NCBI RefSeq assembly: GCF_003971255.1
Contig: NZ_CP034660.1
Coordinates: forward strand, 434,001-498,000
Direction: 5' to 3'
DNA from: Colwellia sp. Arc7-635
GTDB taxonomy: Bacteria > Pseudomonadota > Gammaproteobacteria > Enterobacterales > Alteromonadaceae
Length of the DNA: 64,000 bases
The translations under genes and the position numbers were made by a program. Positions 27,914-36,828 of this stretch are shown piece by piece. The stretch's first letter is position 1, and every line of letters begins with the position of its first letter. The notes beneath the pieces are model-generated. The model made no database searches and was not told the origin of the DNA. It was given only the letters and a program-made list of their open reading frames with translations.

Positions 27914-29197
27914 ATGAAGTTAAGTTTACAGCAACAAATTTACTTTTTTACGTTAAGTAGTTGCTTGTTTTTTATTTTATTGGTGTTCAGTACTTTATGG
28001 TCAATTCAAGTCCTGGAAGTTGCTTTAGAAAGAGAGCGCTATGCCAATAAAGTCGAGAACCATACTAATATTTTAAAGCAGTTCATTAGCAGTGAAGATA
28101 TTTATGCTGAAGATTACAACACGGACGATTGGCTAGCTTTAGAGCGAAGGTTTTCGAGCTTACTCAAACTCACTCCAAATTTGACAGCGCAACAGCAAAC
28201 CATTCAAAACAGTATAGAAAGTCAAAATAAGAATGTACTGCGTCTATTTAATGCCATAAATAAAAATAAATTAAAAAATGCGAATGACAGTATTAAAAAG
28301 CATTTGAGAGTCAGGTTGATAACACAGCTAGAGGCCATAAAATCTGATTCAATACAGCTTTACACTATTGTGCAAAAAGATATTAATAGCATCGTTAAAC
28401 AACAGGTTATGATTATTTTATCTGTTTTGGCTTTTAGTCTTTTTATTCTGCTTTATGGTGGTTTTAAGTTAAGTAAAGTATTTAGAACATCGTTGAATGA
28501 AGTGAAATTAGCCTTTTCAAAAAACCGTAGTGGCAGTTTTCAAAAGATAGAACTTTCAATTGTTTCTGAAGAATTTGAAGGTATTGCCAATGCCTTTAAT
28601 GATATGAATAAAGAGTTGAGTGAAACGACTATATCTTTGGAGTCGATGACAAAAATTGTTGCTGAAAGAACAAAGGTCTTAGAACAGTTATCTAATACCG
28701 ACCCGTTAACTAAGGTGGCAAATCGTCGGGCATTATTTGAACGAGGTCATGATGAATTTTCTCGAGTGCAAAGAAGTAAAAATCCATTTGCGGTAATCTT
28801 ACTTGATTGTGATTTATTTAAAGCTATAAATGATGATTTTGGCCATTTATTTGGTGATGAAGTGCTGAAACATATTTGTAAAATATGTACTGAAGAAGTA
28901 CGAAATATTGACTTTTTTGCTCGCTATGGCGGTGAAGAGTTTATCATTATTCTACCCAATAGTGAGGTGAACGGTGCTGTAAAAACAGCTGAACGTATCC
29001 AGCGCTCTCTGGCTGATAAGAGTATTGAATTTGAAGGTAAAGAGGTTCCTGTTACCTTAAGCATGGGGATATGTACTCTTAATGAGAAGCACACTAATTT
29101 TGAGCAGTTAATCAAGGATGCTGATTCTGCTATGTATAAAGCCAAGAAAAATGGTCGTAACAGAATCGAAGTTGCAGATAACGAATTAGATATTTAA
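27914..29197 (+). CDS. Membrane diguanylate cyclase (GGDEF)
   Basis: 427 residues. Two membrane helices (about 10-32 and 155-178) enclose a helical periplasmic sensor of 120 residues; a HAMP-like linker and coiled coil lead to a GGDEF domain with active-site YGGEEF near 338 and an intact RxxD inhibitory site (RNID) just before it, so it should make c-di-GMP with product feedback. Cotranscribed with the anchored binding protein, its likely periplasmic input partner. Confidence 0.9.
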   Translation: MKLSLQQQIYFFTLSSCLFFILLVFSTLWSIQVLEVALERERYANKVENHTNILKQFISSEDIYAEDYNTDDWLALERRFSSLLKLTPNLTAQQQTIQNSIESQNKNVLRLFNAINKNKLKNANDSIKKHLRVRLITQLEAIKSDSIQLYTIVQKDINSIVKQQVMIILSVLAFSLFILLYGGFKLSKVFRTSLNEVKLAFSKNRSGSFQKIELSIVSEEFEGIANAFNDMNKELSETTISLESMTKIVAERTKVLEQLSNTDPLTKVANRRALFERGHDEFSRVQRSKNPFAVILLDCDLFKAINDDFGHLFGDEVLKHICKICTEEVRNIDFFARYGGEEFIIILPNSEVNGAVKTAERIQRSLADKSIEFEGKEVPVTLSMGICTLNEKHTNFEQLIKDADSAMYKAKKNGRNRIEVADNELDI

Positions 29198-29329
29198 TCT
29201 TTTACCTATTAAATATCTAATTGTACATCCTCAATATTAACCATGAGTCAGGGCAGCACTAGGCAATAGTCAAACCTATTTATAAATGACCTGATTGCTG
29301 TTAATTAATGGCTAGTAAGCAATTATTAA

Positions 29330-31102
29330 TCAGAGAGAGCTTTTATCAGCAACAATATTATTATTAGATATCCACACCGTTTGATAGGGCGCTAGCATCA
29401 GCTCTTGAGTTAATTCTGTTATTTCTTTTCCACTAATAAGTTCATGCCATGCTTCAGTAACAATTAAATTTAACTCGCTTAACGGCAATGCTATTGGCTC
29501 GTTTGAAATGTTACTAATACAAAAAATACTTTGTTTTCTATTTTGGCTTTGTCGCCAAAAACCGAATAGTTGTAAGCCTAAATGTAAAGTGAATTGGGTC
29601 GCATTAGGATGAAATGCTGGCTGTTTAATACGAGTATCTAATAGTGCTTTTAATGTTGATAACACCTTCGCATGGTGTAAGTCGTTATTCGCTAAAGCCG
29701 CCTCTAGCGCATCTTCTTGCCAACTATGACGGTTAATTGCTCGATTATGATGGGTATTCGACAGCTTTTTATAATCATTTTGCGTTCCCAGCATGCTATG
29801 GATATAAACTCCCGGTACACCTTCAAGTGCAAACATGATGGCATGAGCACAAATAAAGCGCTCAAAATTCCATTGATCTTTGCCTTCAACAGTACCTTGT
29901 AAAGCATCATAAAGCGCAATATTCATTTCATAAGCTTTTTGTTCACCCGTGTCTGATGTTCGCCATGAAATTTTACCGCCGAAGTTTTCGACGGTATGAA
30001 TTAAGCTATCAAGTTCATCGTCACTTAATAACCCTTCTGCAGGACGTAAACCAATACCGTCATGTGAGGCAATGAAGTTGAAATACATGGTGCCATCTTG
30101 TGAAGGCGGCATGCTCATTAACCAGCGTTTTAAATACAAGCAGCTACCGGTCAGTAAAGTATTTATCAGTAATGGGGGTAATGAAAAGTTATAAATACCA
30201 TGTGCTTCATTAGCGTTACCAAAGTAAGTCAGATTCTGGGTGTTAGGGATATTAGTTTCGGTAATAATAATAGCTTTGGGGTCAGCAGACTCAATTAAAG
30301 TACGCAATAACCTAACAACTTCATGAGTTTGGGGTAAGTTAATACTGCTAGTACCAACTATTTTCCATAAAAATGCGATGGCATCAAAGCGAAATATTTT
30401 GACTCCACTATCAAGATATTGTCGAATAATTGAAGTAAATGCTTTTAATACTTCAGGGTTACGAAAATCAAAGTCGACTTGGTCATGACTAAAAGTACAC
30501 CAAACAAATTTTTGACCAGCACCCGTCATAACCTCTTTTAATAACGGCGATGTTCGTGGTCTAACAACGTGAGATAAGTCATCATCTAACTGGGCGGTAA
30601 AAAAGAAATCGTGCCCTATGCCTTCACCTTTAACAAAATTATCGAACCAAACACTACGGCTAGAACAGTGATTGATCACTAGATCAGACATCAGCTGATA
30701 CTCTTGACTTATTGCTGATATATCTTGCCATGTACCTAATGATTCATTGACCGAGGAATAGTCAATAACCGAAAAGCCATCATCAGAGCTATAGGGAAAA
30801 AAAGGTAAAATATGAACACTGTTAATGGTGTTTTTAATATGATTATCTAAAAACTTCTTTAAAGTATGCAGTGGCGGTTGAGCCTTTTTAATGATGCTAT
30901 CACCATAGGTGATCAAGACAATATCCGCTTCTGACCAATGGTTGGTAAAAGGCTTCGCTGAATCTACATCACTTGAGAGTCGCATAACGTCGAGCAGTGA
31001 ATCAGCTATTTCAGCCTCAGATTGCTCAAGCTCTACATCATGGTAAATAGTTGAAAGCTGTTGAATCAACTTGTTTTTTAATGTCTCAACCGGCGCTGAC
31101 AT
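29330..31102 (-). CDS. GH13_18 glycoside phosphorylase, probable glucosylglycerate phosphorylase
   Basis: 590 residues of the sucrose phosphorylase subfamily. Nucleophile Asp in [11 protein letters not shown], acid/base Glu in IITETNIPN and Asp in SHDGIG complete the GH13 triad; [19 protein letters not shown] is typical of GH13_18. Context with a glucosyl-3-phosphoglycerate synthase, its phosphatase and a glycerate kinase points to glucosylglycerate + Pi giving glucose 1-phosphate + glycerate, rather than sucrose. Last gene of a four-gene operon, 6 bp after gpgS. Substrate is inferred from context. Confidence 0.82.
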   Translation of the reverse strand: MSAPVETLKNKLIQQLSTIYHDVELEQSEAEIADSLLDVMRLSSDVDSAKPFTNHWSEADIVLITYGDSIIKKAQPPLHTLKKFLDNHIKNTINSVHILPFFPYSSDDGFSVIDYSSVNESLGTWQDISAISQEYQLMSDLVINHCSSRSVWFDNFVKGEGIGHDFFFTAQLDDDLSHVVRPRTSPLLKEVMTGAGQKFVWCTFSHDQVDFDFRNPEVLKAFTSIIRQYLDSGVKIFRFDAIAFLWKIVGTSSINLPQTHEVVRLLRTLIESADPKAIIITETNIPNTQNLTYFGNANEAHGIYNFSLPPLLINTLLTGSCLYLKRWLMSMPPSQDGTMYFNFIASHDGIGLRPAEGLLSDDELDSLIHTVENFGGKISWRTSDTGEQKAYEMNIALYDALQGTVEGKDQWNFERFICAHAIMFALEGVPGVYIHSMLGTQNDYKKLSNTHHNRAINRHSWQEDALEAALANNDLHHAKVLSTLKALLDTRIKQPAFHPNATQFTLHLGLQLFGFWRQSQNRKQSIFCISNISNEPIALPLSELNLIVTEAWHELISGKEITELTQELMLAPYQTVWISNNNIVADKSSL

Positions 31103-31108
31103 AATTTT

Positions 31109-32356
31109 TTATTCCTTCGTTGCTGTATTGAGTGCTTGGCTAAACTCGGCATTATCAAGTTCTACCGCTTCTTTTAATTGCGATAAAATATCAGGAATAG
31201 CGCTAACAACACGGTTCCATGAAGGAATGAAAGGGGTTTCCATCGGATTTTCTAAAAAGGTGTTACCCGCGGTTAGAATATTTTCTGCGAACATTTCCAC
31301 TGCTTTTTCTTCGTTGTGAATATCGAGTGCAAGTCCATTCATCATGGCGTCATTACGATAGGTTTCAACATAATCTAAGGCAATGCGATAGTAAGTGGCT
31401 TTTAAGGTTCTAAATTTTTCAGATGTGAACGTTTCGCCTTGAGTAGCCAATTTACGAATAAAAGCTTTGCTGATATCTATCGACATTTTTGACAGACCTC
31501 CGGCGGTATTATCTAGTGATAAATCCTGATGTTTATGGTCATAAGTTGCGGCGATATCAACTTGGCATAAGCGATTTGGAGAATAGTTACGGTACATCTC
31601 AGATAATACGCCAATTTCTAAGCCCCAATCACTTGGAATACGAATATCACTTAGTACATCTCGACGAAAAGAAAACTCACCGGCTAATGGATATAAGAAG
31701 CTGTCCATGTACTCAAGGTAGTCGCAATGACCAACGGTTTTTTTCAAGGCTTTAATTAGTGGTGTCACTAATAAACGAGAAACACGACCATTTATTTTTC
31801 CACCGGCGACACGGGCGTAAAAGCCTTTGGCAAATTCGTAGTTAAATAGTGGATTGGCGACTGGGTAAAGTAGTCGGTCGAGCAACTCTTTTTCATAAGT
31901 TAAAATATCGCAGTCATGTAAGGCGATAGACTCCGCTTTTCCAGACGATAAAATATAACCCATGCAATACCAAACATTACGCCCTTTGCCGAGCTCTTTT
32001 GGTGCTAAGCCTAACGCTTGTAATTTCGCATCTATTGCTTGTAATCTTGGGCCATCATTCCATAGTACACGGTGATGTTGCGGCAACTGACCAAAAAATG
32101 ATAAGGCATGCTTGTATTGTGCTAAATCAGCTCTGTCTAAGCCAATAACAATTTCAGACAAGTACTTAACCTGTTTTATTTTACTAATAATATCAGGTAA
32201 CGCTTTACCCTCTAACTCAGAGAATAGTGAAGGTAAAATTAGCCCTAATGAGCGGGTTTTTGAAAACTCAAGTAACTCATCAGCCATATTCTCTGGTTCG
32301 CGCTGAGCCAAGTTATGTAACGTTGTAACCGTACCATTTTGATAGAAATCAGCCAT
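31109..32356 (-). CDS. gpgS: Glucosyl-3-phosphoglycerate synthase (GT81 family)
   Basis: Transfers glucose from an NDP-sugar to 3-phosphoglycerate. 415 residues of a GT-A fold: LILPSLFSELEGKAL near 38, a metal-binding acidic motif ALHDCDI near 144, and GLEIGVLSEMY near 233. Resembles the archaeal/Persephonella-type GpgS. Followed 6 bp on by the phosphorylase and preceded by the phosphatase, the classical GpgS/GpgP pairing. A mannosyl specificity cannot be excluded from sequence alone. Confidence 0.82.
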   Translation of the reverse strand: MADFYQNGTVTTLHNLAQREPENMADELLEFSKTRSLGLILPSLFSELEGKALPDIISKIKQVKYLSEIVIGLDRADLAQYKHALSFFGQLPQHHRVLWNDGPRLQAIDAKLQALGLAPKELGKGRNVWYCMGYILSSGKAESIALHDCDILTYEKELLDRLLYPVANPLFNYEFAKGFYARVAGGKINGRVSRLLVTPLIKALKKTVGHCDYLEYMDSFLYPLAGEFSFRRDVLSDIRIPSDWGLEIGVLSEMYRNYSPNRLCQVDIAATYDHKHQDLSLDNTAGGLSKMSIDISKAFIRKLATQGETFTSEKFRTLKATYYRIALDYVETYRNDAMMNGLALDIHNEEKAVEMFAENILTAGNTFLENPMETPFIPSWNRVVSAIPDILSQLKEAVELDNAEFSQALNTATKE

Positions 32357-32369
32357 GATTTACCTCAGA

Positions 32370-33212
32370 TTAAATTGTGTGTGAAAGTAGTTGTTTCGCT
32401 AGGAGTTGTTGTATCGCTTCTGCCCAACCTTCAGGGCCATATAATTTGGTTTGAATGGTATTATATTGTCGATACAGTGGTGGAAAGTTGTGTACAGGCG
32501 AACGGATTTGCACGGCTATATCTGCCGCTTCTAGCATTGGCGTGTCGTTTTCGCCATCGCCTAAAGCTATGGTGTAAACCGCCTGATTATCAAAATCCTC
32601 ACGGTATTGCTCGGTTAACCAGATCAGTGCTTGGCCTTTGTCACAATAATCACCAATATGAATAAAACGACCGCCTTGGACAACGCTAGCACCCAATTCA
32701 ACTAAGTGTTCAACAAAAGCCTTTTTGGTATTTTCGTCACCTAGCCATTGTACGGGTTCGCCGTACTGTCGTTGTTTTGCCTGTTCAGCTTGTACTAAAT
32801 CTAAACCAGTTATTTGGCAAAGAGCTTCAGTAGATAATGTAGAAAAACCGTGATATTCATCATGGAATTTTTGGCAATGTTTCGCGAGTAAATCTAACCA
32901 ATGTTGCCTTGGTAAGCAGAAGGATTTAACCCAATATTCACCAATAACTTCAGTATCAGCCGGTTGAACCTTAAAGGTATCAATGGGAATAAAAACCGCT
33001 GCGCCATTTTCGATAATAAATGGCGTGTTAAGGTTGAGAGTTTTACGAATAACTTCCAACTCAGCGAGGGTTTTACTGGTATTTAAAATGACCGGAATAT
33101 CCACGGCACTCAATTGCTGCAGTGTTTGGTTAGCCGCAGTAAATTGATAGCTATAATGGTCGAGTAAAGTGCCATCTAAGTCGCTGAAGATAATGTTTTT
33201 TTTAGCACTCAT
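32370..33212 (-). CDS. Glucosyl/mannosyl-3-phosphoglycerate phosphatase (HAD, MPGP/YedP type)
   Basis: 280 residues. HAD motif I FSDLDGTLLDHY near residue 9, motif II NTSKT near 59, type IIB cap, motif IV GDGENDTPMLEAAD near 217. This is the MPGP-like family that removes phosphate from glucosyl- or mannosyl-3-phosphoglycerate to give the compatible solute. ATG overlaps the stop of the kinase gene by 4 bp. Confidence 0.87.
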   Translation of the reverse strand: MSAKKNIIFSDLDGTLLDHYSYQFTAANQTLQQLSAVDIPVILNTSKTLAELEVIRKTLNLNTPFIIENGAAVFIPIDTFKVQPADTEVIGEYWVKSFCLPRQHWLDLLAKHCQKFHDEYHGFSTLSTEALCQITGLDLVQAEQAKQRQYGEPVQWLGDENTKKAFVEHLVELGASVVQGGRFIHIGDYCDKGQALIWLTEQYREDFDNQAVYTIALGDGENDTPMLEAADIAVQIRSPVHNFPPLYRQYNTIQTKLYGPEGWAEAIQQLLAKQLLSHTI

Positions 33213-34090
33213 ACCGTTTCGGTCACCGGCAGTGCTGTAATGTTTCTAGCGTAGTCTAAGTAAAAAATGGCATCTGCTGACTGTAAAATAGTATTACAAG
33301 CTTGTACGCTAAGTCTTTGAAAGTGCTGTGTGAAGTTTAATATACCCGCAGACTCCATCATTTTTGAATTAGCTAAATCTTTATTTCTATCTTGTAATTT
33401 TTGCTCTTGCTCTAAACGCCATTGGTAAACGCAATCAAATGATGGTGCTTGCAATGCTAGCCAAAAATCCATTTTTTCATACAAAGGTTGGTAATGATCT
33501 TTCAATTGCTGATTAACATAAGTGCGCCATTTACCGTCGCCATCGTGCTTTAATTCTAGCTCATTGACCGGCGCTGTTAATTGTTCATCAGTTTGTGGCA
33601 TTACGCCCCAACACCAGCCCTCTAATAAAATGATATCTGCTGGTTTTTCAATAACGGACCATTGCGTTTCTGGGTAAGGTTCGTCAGTGGCTTTATTAAA
33701 TCTAGGAATAGTAAAACCGGTATTTTTTTCAGCTAAATTCTTCAGTGTTTTTTCCAGTAAAACCGTATCGTGTGTCCCTGGAACGCCACGAGTCGCCAAT
33801 AATGGGTGAACGTCCTGAGCGAGTTGTTGACGTTTTTTACCGGTGTAATAGAAGTCATCTAACGACATTACCACAATGGTTAATTGGTAAGTTTGGGCTA
33901 AATATTCAGCTATAAAATCGGTTAGTGTTGATTTACCACTGCCTTGGCAGCCGTTTATACCAACAAAGTAAGGTTTATCACTTTTACTAAACTGACTGAA
34001 TATACGATCGGCGAGCGGCTGGTAGTGCTCTTCTGCTGTCAGTCTAAATTTTTCAGGTAATTTGTGTTGTGCGATAAAAGTTGAGAGCAT
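33209..34090 (-). CDS. D-glycerate 3-kinase (plant/cyanobacterial GLYK type)
   Basis: Phosphorylates glycerate to 3-phosphoglycerate. 293 residues of the P-loop kinase family: Walker A GINGCQGSGKST near 44, VMSLDDFYYTGKKR near 75, the RGVPGTHD motif near 102, IPRFNKATDEPYP near 127 and LLEGWCWG near 157. First gene of the glucosylglycerate operon, where it would recycle glycerate released by the phosphorylase. Confidence 0.88.
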   Translation of the reverse strand: MLSTFIAQHKLPEKFRLTAEEHYQPLADRIFSQFSKSDKPYFVGINGCQGSGKSTLTDFIAEYLAQTYQLTIVVMSLDDFYYTGKKRQQLAQDVHPLLATRGVPGTHDTVLLEKTLKNLAEKNTGFTIPRFNKATDEPYPETQWSVIEKPADIILLEGWCWGVMPQTDEQLTAPVNELELKHDGDGKWRTYVNQQLKDHYQPLYEKMDFWLALQAPSFDCVYQWRLEQEQKLQDRNKDLANSKMMESAGILNFTQHFQRLSVQACNTILQSADAIFYLDYARNITALPVTETV

Positions 34091-34820
34091 AATTTCTACT
34101 GTAGCTAAATATTGATTATGGTGAATATTATGCTTTCAACTCTTATGCCATGATACTTAATGTTACCTTTATTTCTTTAACTTATTGTAAATACTGCTTT
34201 ATTATTTTTATTTTGTGAGTTTATGTTTTAGTGCTAATTAATTTAAAAGTAGTTTAGTGTGCAGCAAGTAAACAGTTTGCGTTATTTTGGTGCAAATAAT
34301 ACGAGTGTTGAGGCGATGTAAATGGCTGCCAATAGTTTGAAAAATAGTAAGTATGTGACTACGCATAATGATTAATCTCATTTACGGTTGATGGTATTTA
34401 AAGGGATACCGCTAAGAGGGCTTTTTTGAAAAGGGGACTTTTAATCATAATATTTGAGGCTCAATCGGCAATATTTAGAGTCTCTTTGTGCGCATTGAAG
34501 GCATTAGCCTAAATTTTTTAGACTTAGGTTTCCTAATGATATAAATAAAAAAGTACGAATAGAGGTAAAGTCCATATTTCTATATCAGGAATTAATATTG
34601 ATAAAATAATTTCTCCCATATGTGTATCTATACAGCTGAAGTGAATTCCTTGTTTCTACCGATAAAAAGGAATATTTCTCACTTTCAAGCAAAGCCGCTT
34701 TAAATGTGTCACGCTAATTTATTGATGTATCTGATATATTTCAGTATTGTTATGAAAAATAAATTTGAAAGAAGGAAATAAGCCTTATTTAAACAAGGAT
34801 TATTTCCTCTTAATAAGCTG
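34091..34820. other. Intergenic region between the glucosylglycerate operon and the cassette array
   Basis: About 730 bp. It should contain the operon promoter at the left. At its right end is a strong stem: GGAAATAA-G-CCTT (34774-34786) pairs with AAGG-A-TTATTTCC (34795-34807), 13 bp before the GTTAGGC core that opens the first cassette. No integrase gene or attI was recognised. Confidence 0.5.
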
Positions 34821-34844
34821 TTAGGCATACAAGGAAGGTTTCAG

Positions 34845-35096
34845 ATGAATGAAGATCAATTAATATTATTAACTACCGAAAATAAAGAAGTAAAGATTCC
34901 CTTATCTCATGTGGAAAGAGTGCAAGGCTTTGATGGAATACATACGTCCGACATTGGAGGAGTTTCAATTGCTGCAGGTTCATACCAGTACGTTGAAGTT
35001 AAAACTACTTCTTCTAGTTTCAAGATTGCGAGAAACGCTGAAAATGATAGCCAACTATTAACCTTCATGCTTTCACAAGGAAAACGTGCGGTGTAA
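34845..35096 (+). CDS. Cassette 1 protein, unknown
   Basis: 83 residues, soluble, beta-rich (LILLTTENKEVKIPL, YVEVKTTSSSFKIA). No family recognised. AAGGAAGG ribosome-binding site before ATG 34845. Stop lies 6 bp before the R'' box of its attC; the cassette opens with GTTAGGC at 34820. Confidence 0.7.
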   Translation: MNEDQLILLTTENKEVKIPLSHVERVQGFDGIHTSDIGGVSIAAGSYQYVEVKTTSSSFKIARNAENDSQLLTFMLSQGKRAV

Positions 35097-35101
35097 TGTA
35101 A

Positions 35102-35197
35102 GCCTAACAAGAAATTCAACAAGGACTAAAAACAGCGGGCTGTTCGCTCCGCTCCATTTTAGCCCACTATTTTTAGCCTGTTAATTAGGCGTTGGTA
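35102..35197 (+). repeat. attC site 1
   Basis: R'' box GCCTAAC at 35102-35108, an imperfect palindrome containing GGGCTG...TAGCCC, and the R' core GCGTT at 35189-35193. The last bases after GTT belong to the inserted IS, not to the next cassette. Confidence 0.85.
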
Positions 35198-35209
35198 TGA
35201 CTCCCCACG

Positions 35210-35555
35210 TCAAGTTAAACCGTAAAATATCCTGCTTTTTTTCGAGCCATAATTTTTTCTCTTTTCAAGTTGAGTGAGTTAACACATAGAATGAAGCAAG
35301 TAATTTCGTCGGTTATCATGCTGATATTCGTGGATTATTAACTTATTGGTTAACAGTGCCTACCTTACTTGTTCCGTCGTGACACCTAATTTCAGTCTAT
35401 GCTCGTGGTTCAATAGCCGCTAGGCTATTGCCATCCTAACGCCCTCGGTGGTTGTGCCACACCCGATGCTTGACTCCATGCGCTAACTCAAAACTTTTTC
35501 TCATTTAATCTTTGCTCTTTTTCATGTTGTTGATTTTTTACCACTCACTTTTTGA
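35210..35555 (-). ncRNA. Candidate bridge/seekRNA region of the IS1111 element
   Basis: The 346-bp non-coding end downstream of the transposase is where IS1111-group elements encode their guide RNA. It holds a perfect hairpin CAATAGCC-GCTA-GGCTATTG (35411-35430) and, on the minus strand at 35444-35435, GGGCGTTAGG, which matches the attC core GGCGTTA at the insertion point. RNA ends are not determined. Confidence 0.55.
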
Positions 35556-36710
35556 TTATGCGGGTACCCTTGAAATACGTGTACTTGGGTCAACAGGCAC
35601 TAATATTACTTCTCGTGATATCGCCCAGATATAAGCGAGCATTTCACGGGCAATGGCAGCGACAACAATATTACGATGCTTACCGCGTTGCATGAGGCGC
35701 TTGTATCGTCGGCAAAGCCTTAATTGGGCTTTCCAAGCAATATCAATAACGACCTTAGGCAGTGTTTCTTGCCGCTTTTGTAGCTCGGTTGACACGTTTG
35801 CGTTGTGCTTATAGGTTTGAGCCCCTTCAATGAGTAACCGCCGTGCTCGGCCATTACCACATTTAGTGATTGCACCTTGTTTTCGGTTGTCGCCACTTGA
35901 GTTTTCTTTGGGCACTAATCCTAAATAAGCCATGAGTTTTCTCGGGTGGTCAAAGCGTCTTAAATCACCTAACTCAGCAATAGTGCCTACAGCGACTAAA
36001 AAACGAATACCTCGCATCGCTTGCAATGCTTGAACAACTGGATAATAGCGCCATAGTTTTGCTTGATGTGCTAATTCATTAACTAATCGTTCAACGCGCT
36101 TAATACGTTCGGTAATGGTTTGTATCATCTCTTGCAGTACAATTTGTTGGCTTGGATGCGGCAAAACTAACTCAGTTAGCCAACGTAAATGTTGATTTGA
36201 CCAGTTATCTTTTACCTTGGTGCTAATGTTATTACGTAAAAACAGACCTTTAAGTTGGTATTTAGCATCCTTTAAATCTTTCATGGCAGTTTCGCGTGCT
36301 CGGGACAAGTCACGAATAGCTTCATCTTCAGGCTCAGGGACATAAATAGGCGTTAAGTCTTCAGATTTAAGCAACTTAGCCAGTTTCATCGCATCACGTT
36401 TATCTGTTTTTACTTTATCCCCTGGCTTTTTAGGGATAAGCGAAGGCGCAACGACATAGCAGCAATGACCTAAGCTCGTCAGTAGTCGATAAATCCAATA
36501 GCCACAGGGGCCTGCTTCATAAACAAAATGCAATGTCGCATTGGGATATTTAGATTGATATTGGCTAGCAAGTTTAGTGATTGCGGCTTTAGTTGTTTTA
36601 ATTTTTCCTTGATGAACCGTTTTTGCGCCACGTTGGTCTTCAATATGTGCAACTTCAGTCGATACTTTATGGGTATCTAATCCAATAAAAACTATGTTAT
36701 GTTTACTCAT
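35556..36710 (-). CDS. IS110/IS1111-family transposase (DEDD recombinase)
   Basis: 384 residues. N-terminal RuvC-like DEDD domain: FIGLDTHK near 8, VYEAGPCGYW near 63, KTDKRDAMKLA near 99. C-terminal Tnp_20 domain with GIRFLVAVGTIAELGDL, FDHPRKLMAYLGLVP and SSGDNRKQGAITKCGNGRAR, where the SSG serine is the likely catalytic one. The gene looks intact. The non-coding stretch lies after its 3' end and only about 90 bp precede it, the IS1111-group arrangement. Confidence 0.95.
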   Translation of the reverse strand: MSKHNIVFIGLDTHKVSTEVAHIEDQRGAKTVHQGKIKTTKAAITKLASQYQSKYPNATLHFVYEAGPCGYWIYRLLTSLGHCCYVVAPSLIPKKPGDKVKTDKRDAMKLAKLLKSEDLTPIYVPEPEDEAIRDLSRARETAMKDLKDAKYQLKGLFLRNNISTKVKDNWSNQHLRWLTELVLPHPSQQIVLQEMIQTITERIKRVERLVNELAHQAKLWRYYPVVQALQAMRGIRFLVAVGTIAELGDLRRFDHPRKLMAYLGLVPKENSSGDNRKQGAITKCGNGRARRLLIEGAQTYKHNANVSTELQKRQETLPKVVIDIAWKAQLRLCRRYKRLMQRGKHRNIVVAAIAREMLAYIWAISREVILVPVDPSTRISRVPA

Positions 36711-36828
36711 GCTAGCCTCCAGTTTTAGTTGTTTAACACACTAATTATGGCTCTGGTTTTACTAACCCACGAATTTGGAGGCTAGCACCTCGTGGGGAGT
36801 CATTATGTCTATGCGAACAAGGAGTATC

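Larger units (their letters stand above)
35194..36804 (-). mobile_element. IS110 family, IS1111-group insertion sequence inserted in an attC core
   Basis: About 1.6 kb. Subterminal inverted repeats ATGACTCCCCACG (35197-35209) and its complement CGTGGGGAGTCAT (36791-36803) mark the ends. Removing the element rejoins GGCGTT to ATGTCTATG, restoring an uninterrupted attC/cassette junction (GCGTTATG) like those elsewhere in the array. No target duplication. Known IS1111-attC group elements target this site. Transposase on the minus strand, with a long non-coding region after its stop. Confidence 0.85.

Noticed and set aside
29700-29920. Overlapping frames inside the GH13_18 phosphorylase gene
   Set aside because: Both are alternate-frame shadows of a conserved catalytic domain.
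31109-32356. Mannosyl-3-phosphoglycerate synthase (GT55)
   Set aside because: The motifs look like the GpgS/GT81 type and the operon has a glucoside phosphorylase; mannosyl specificity is kept only as an alternative.
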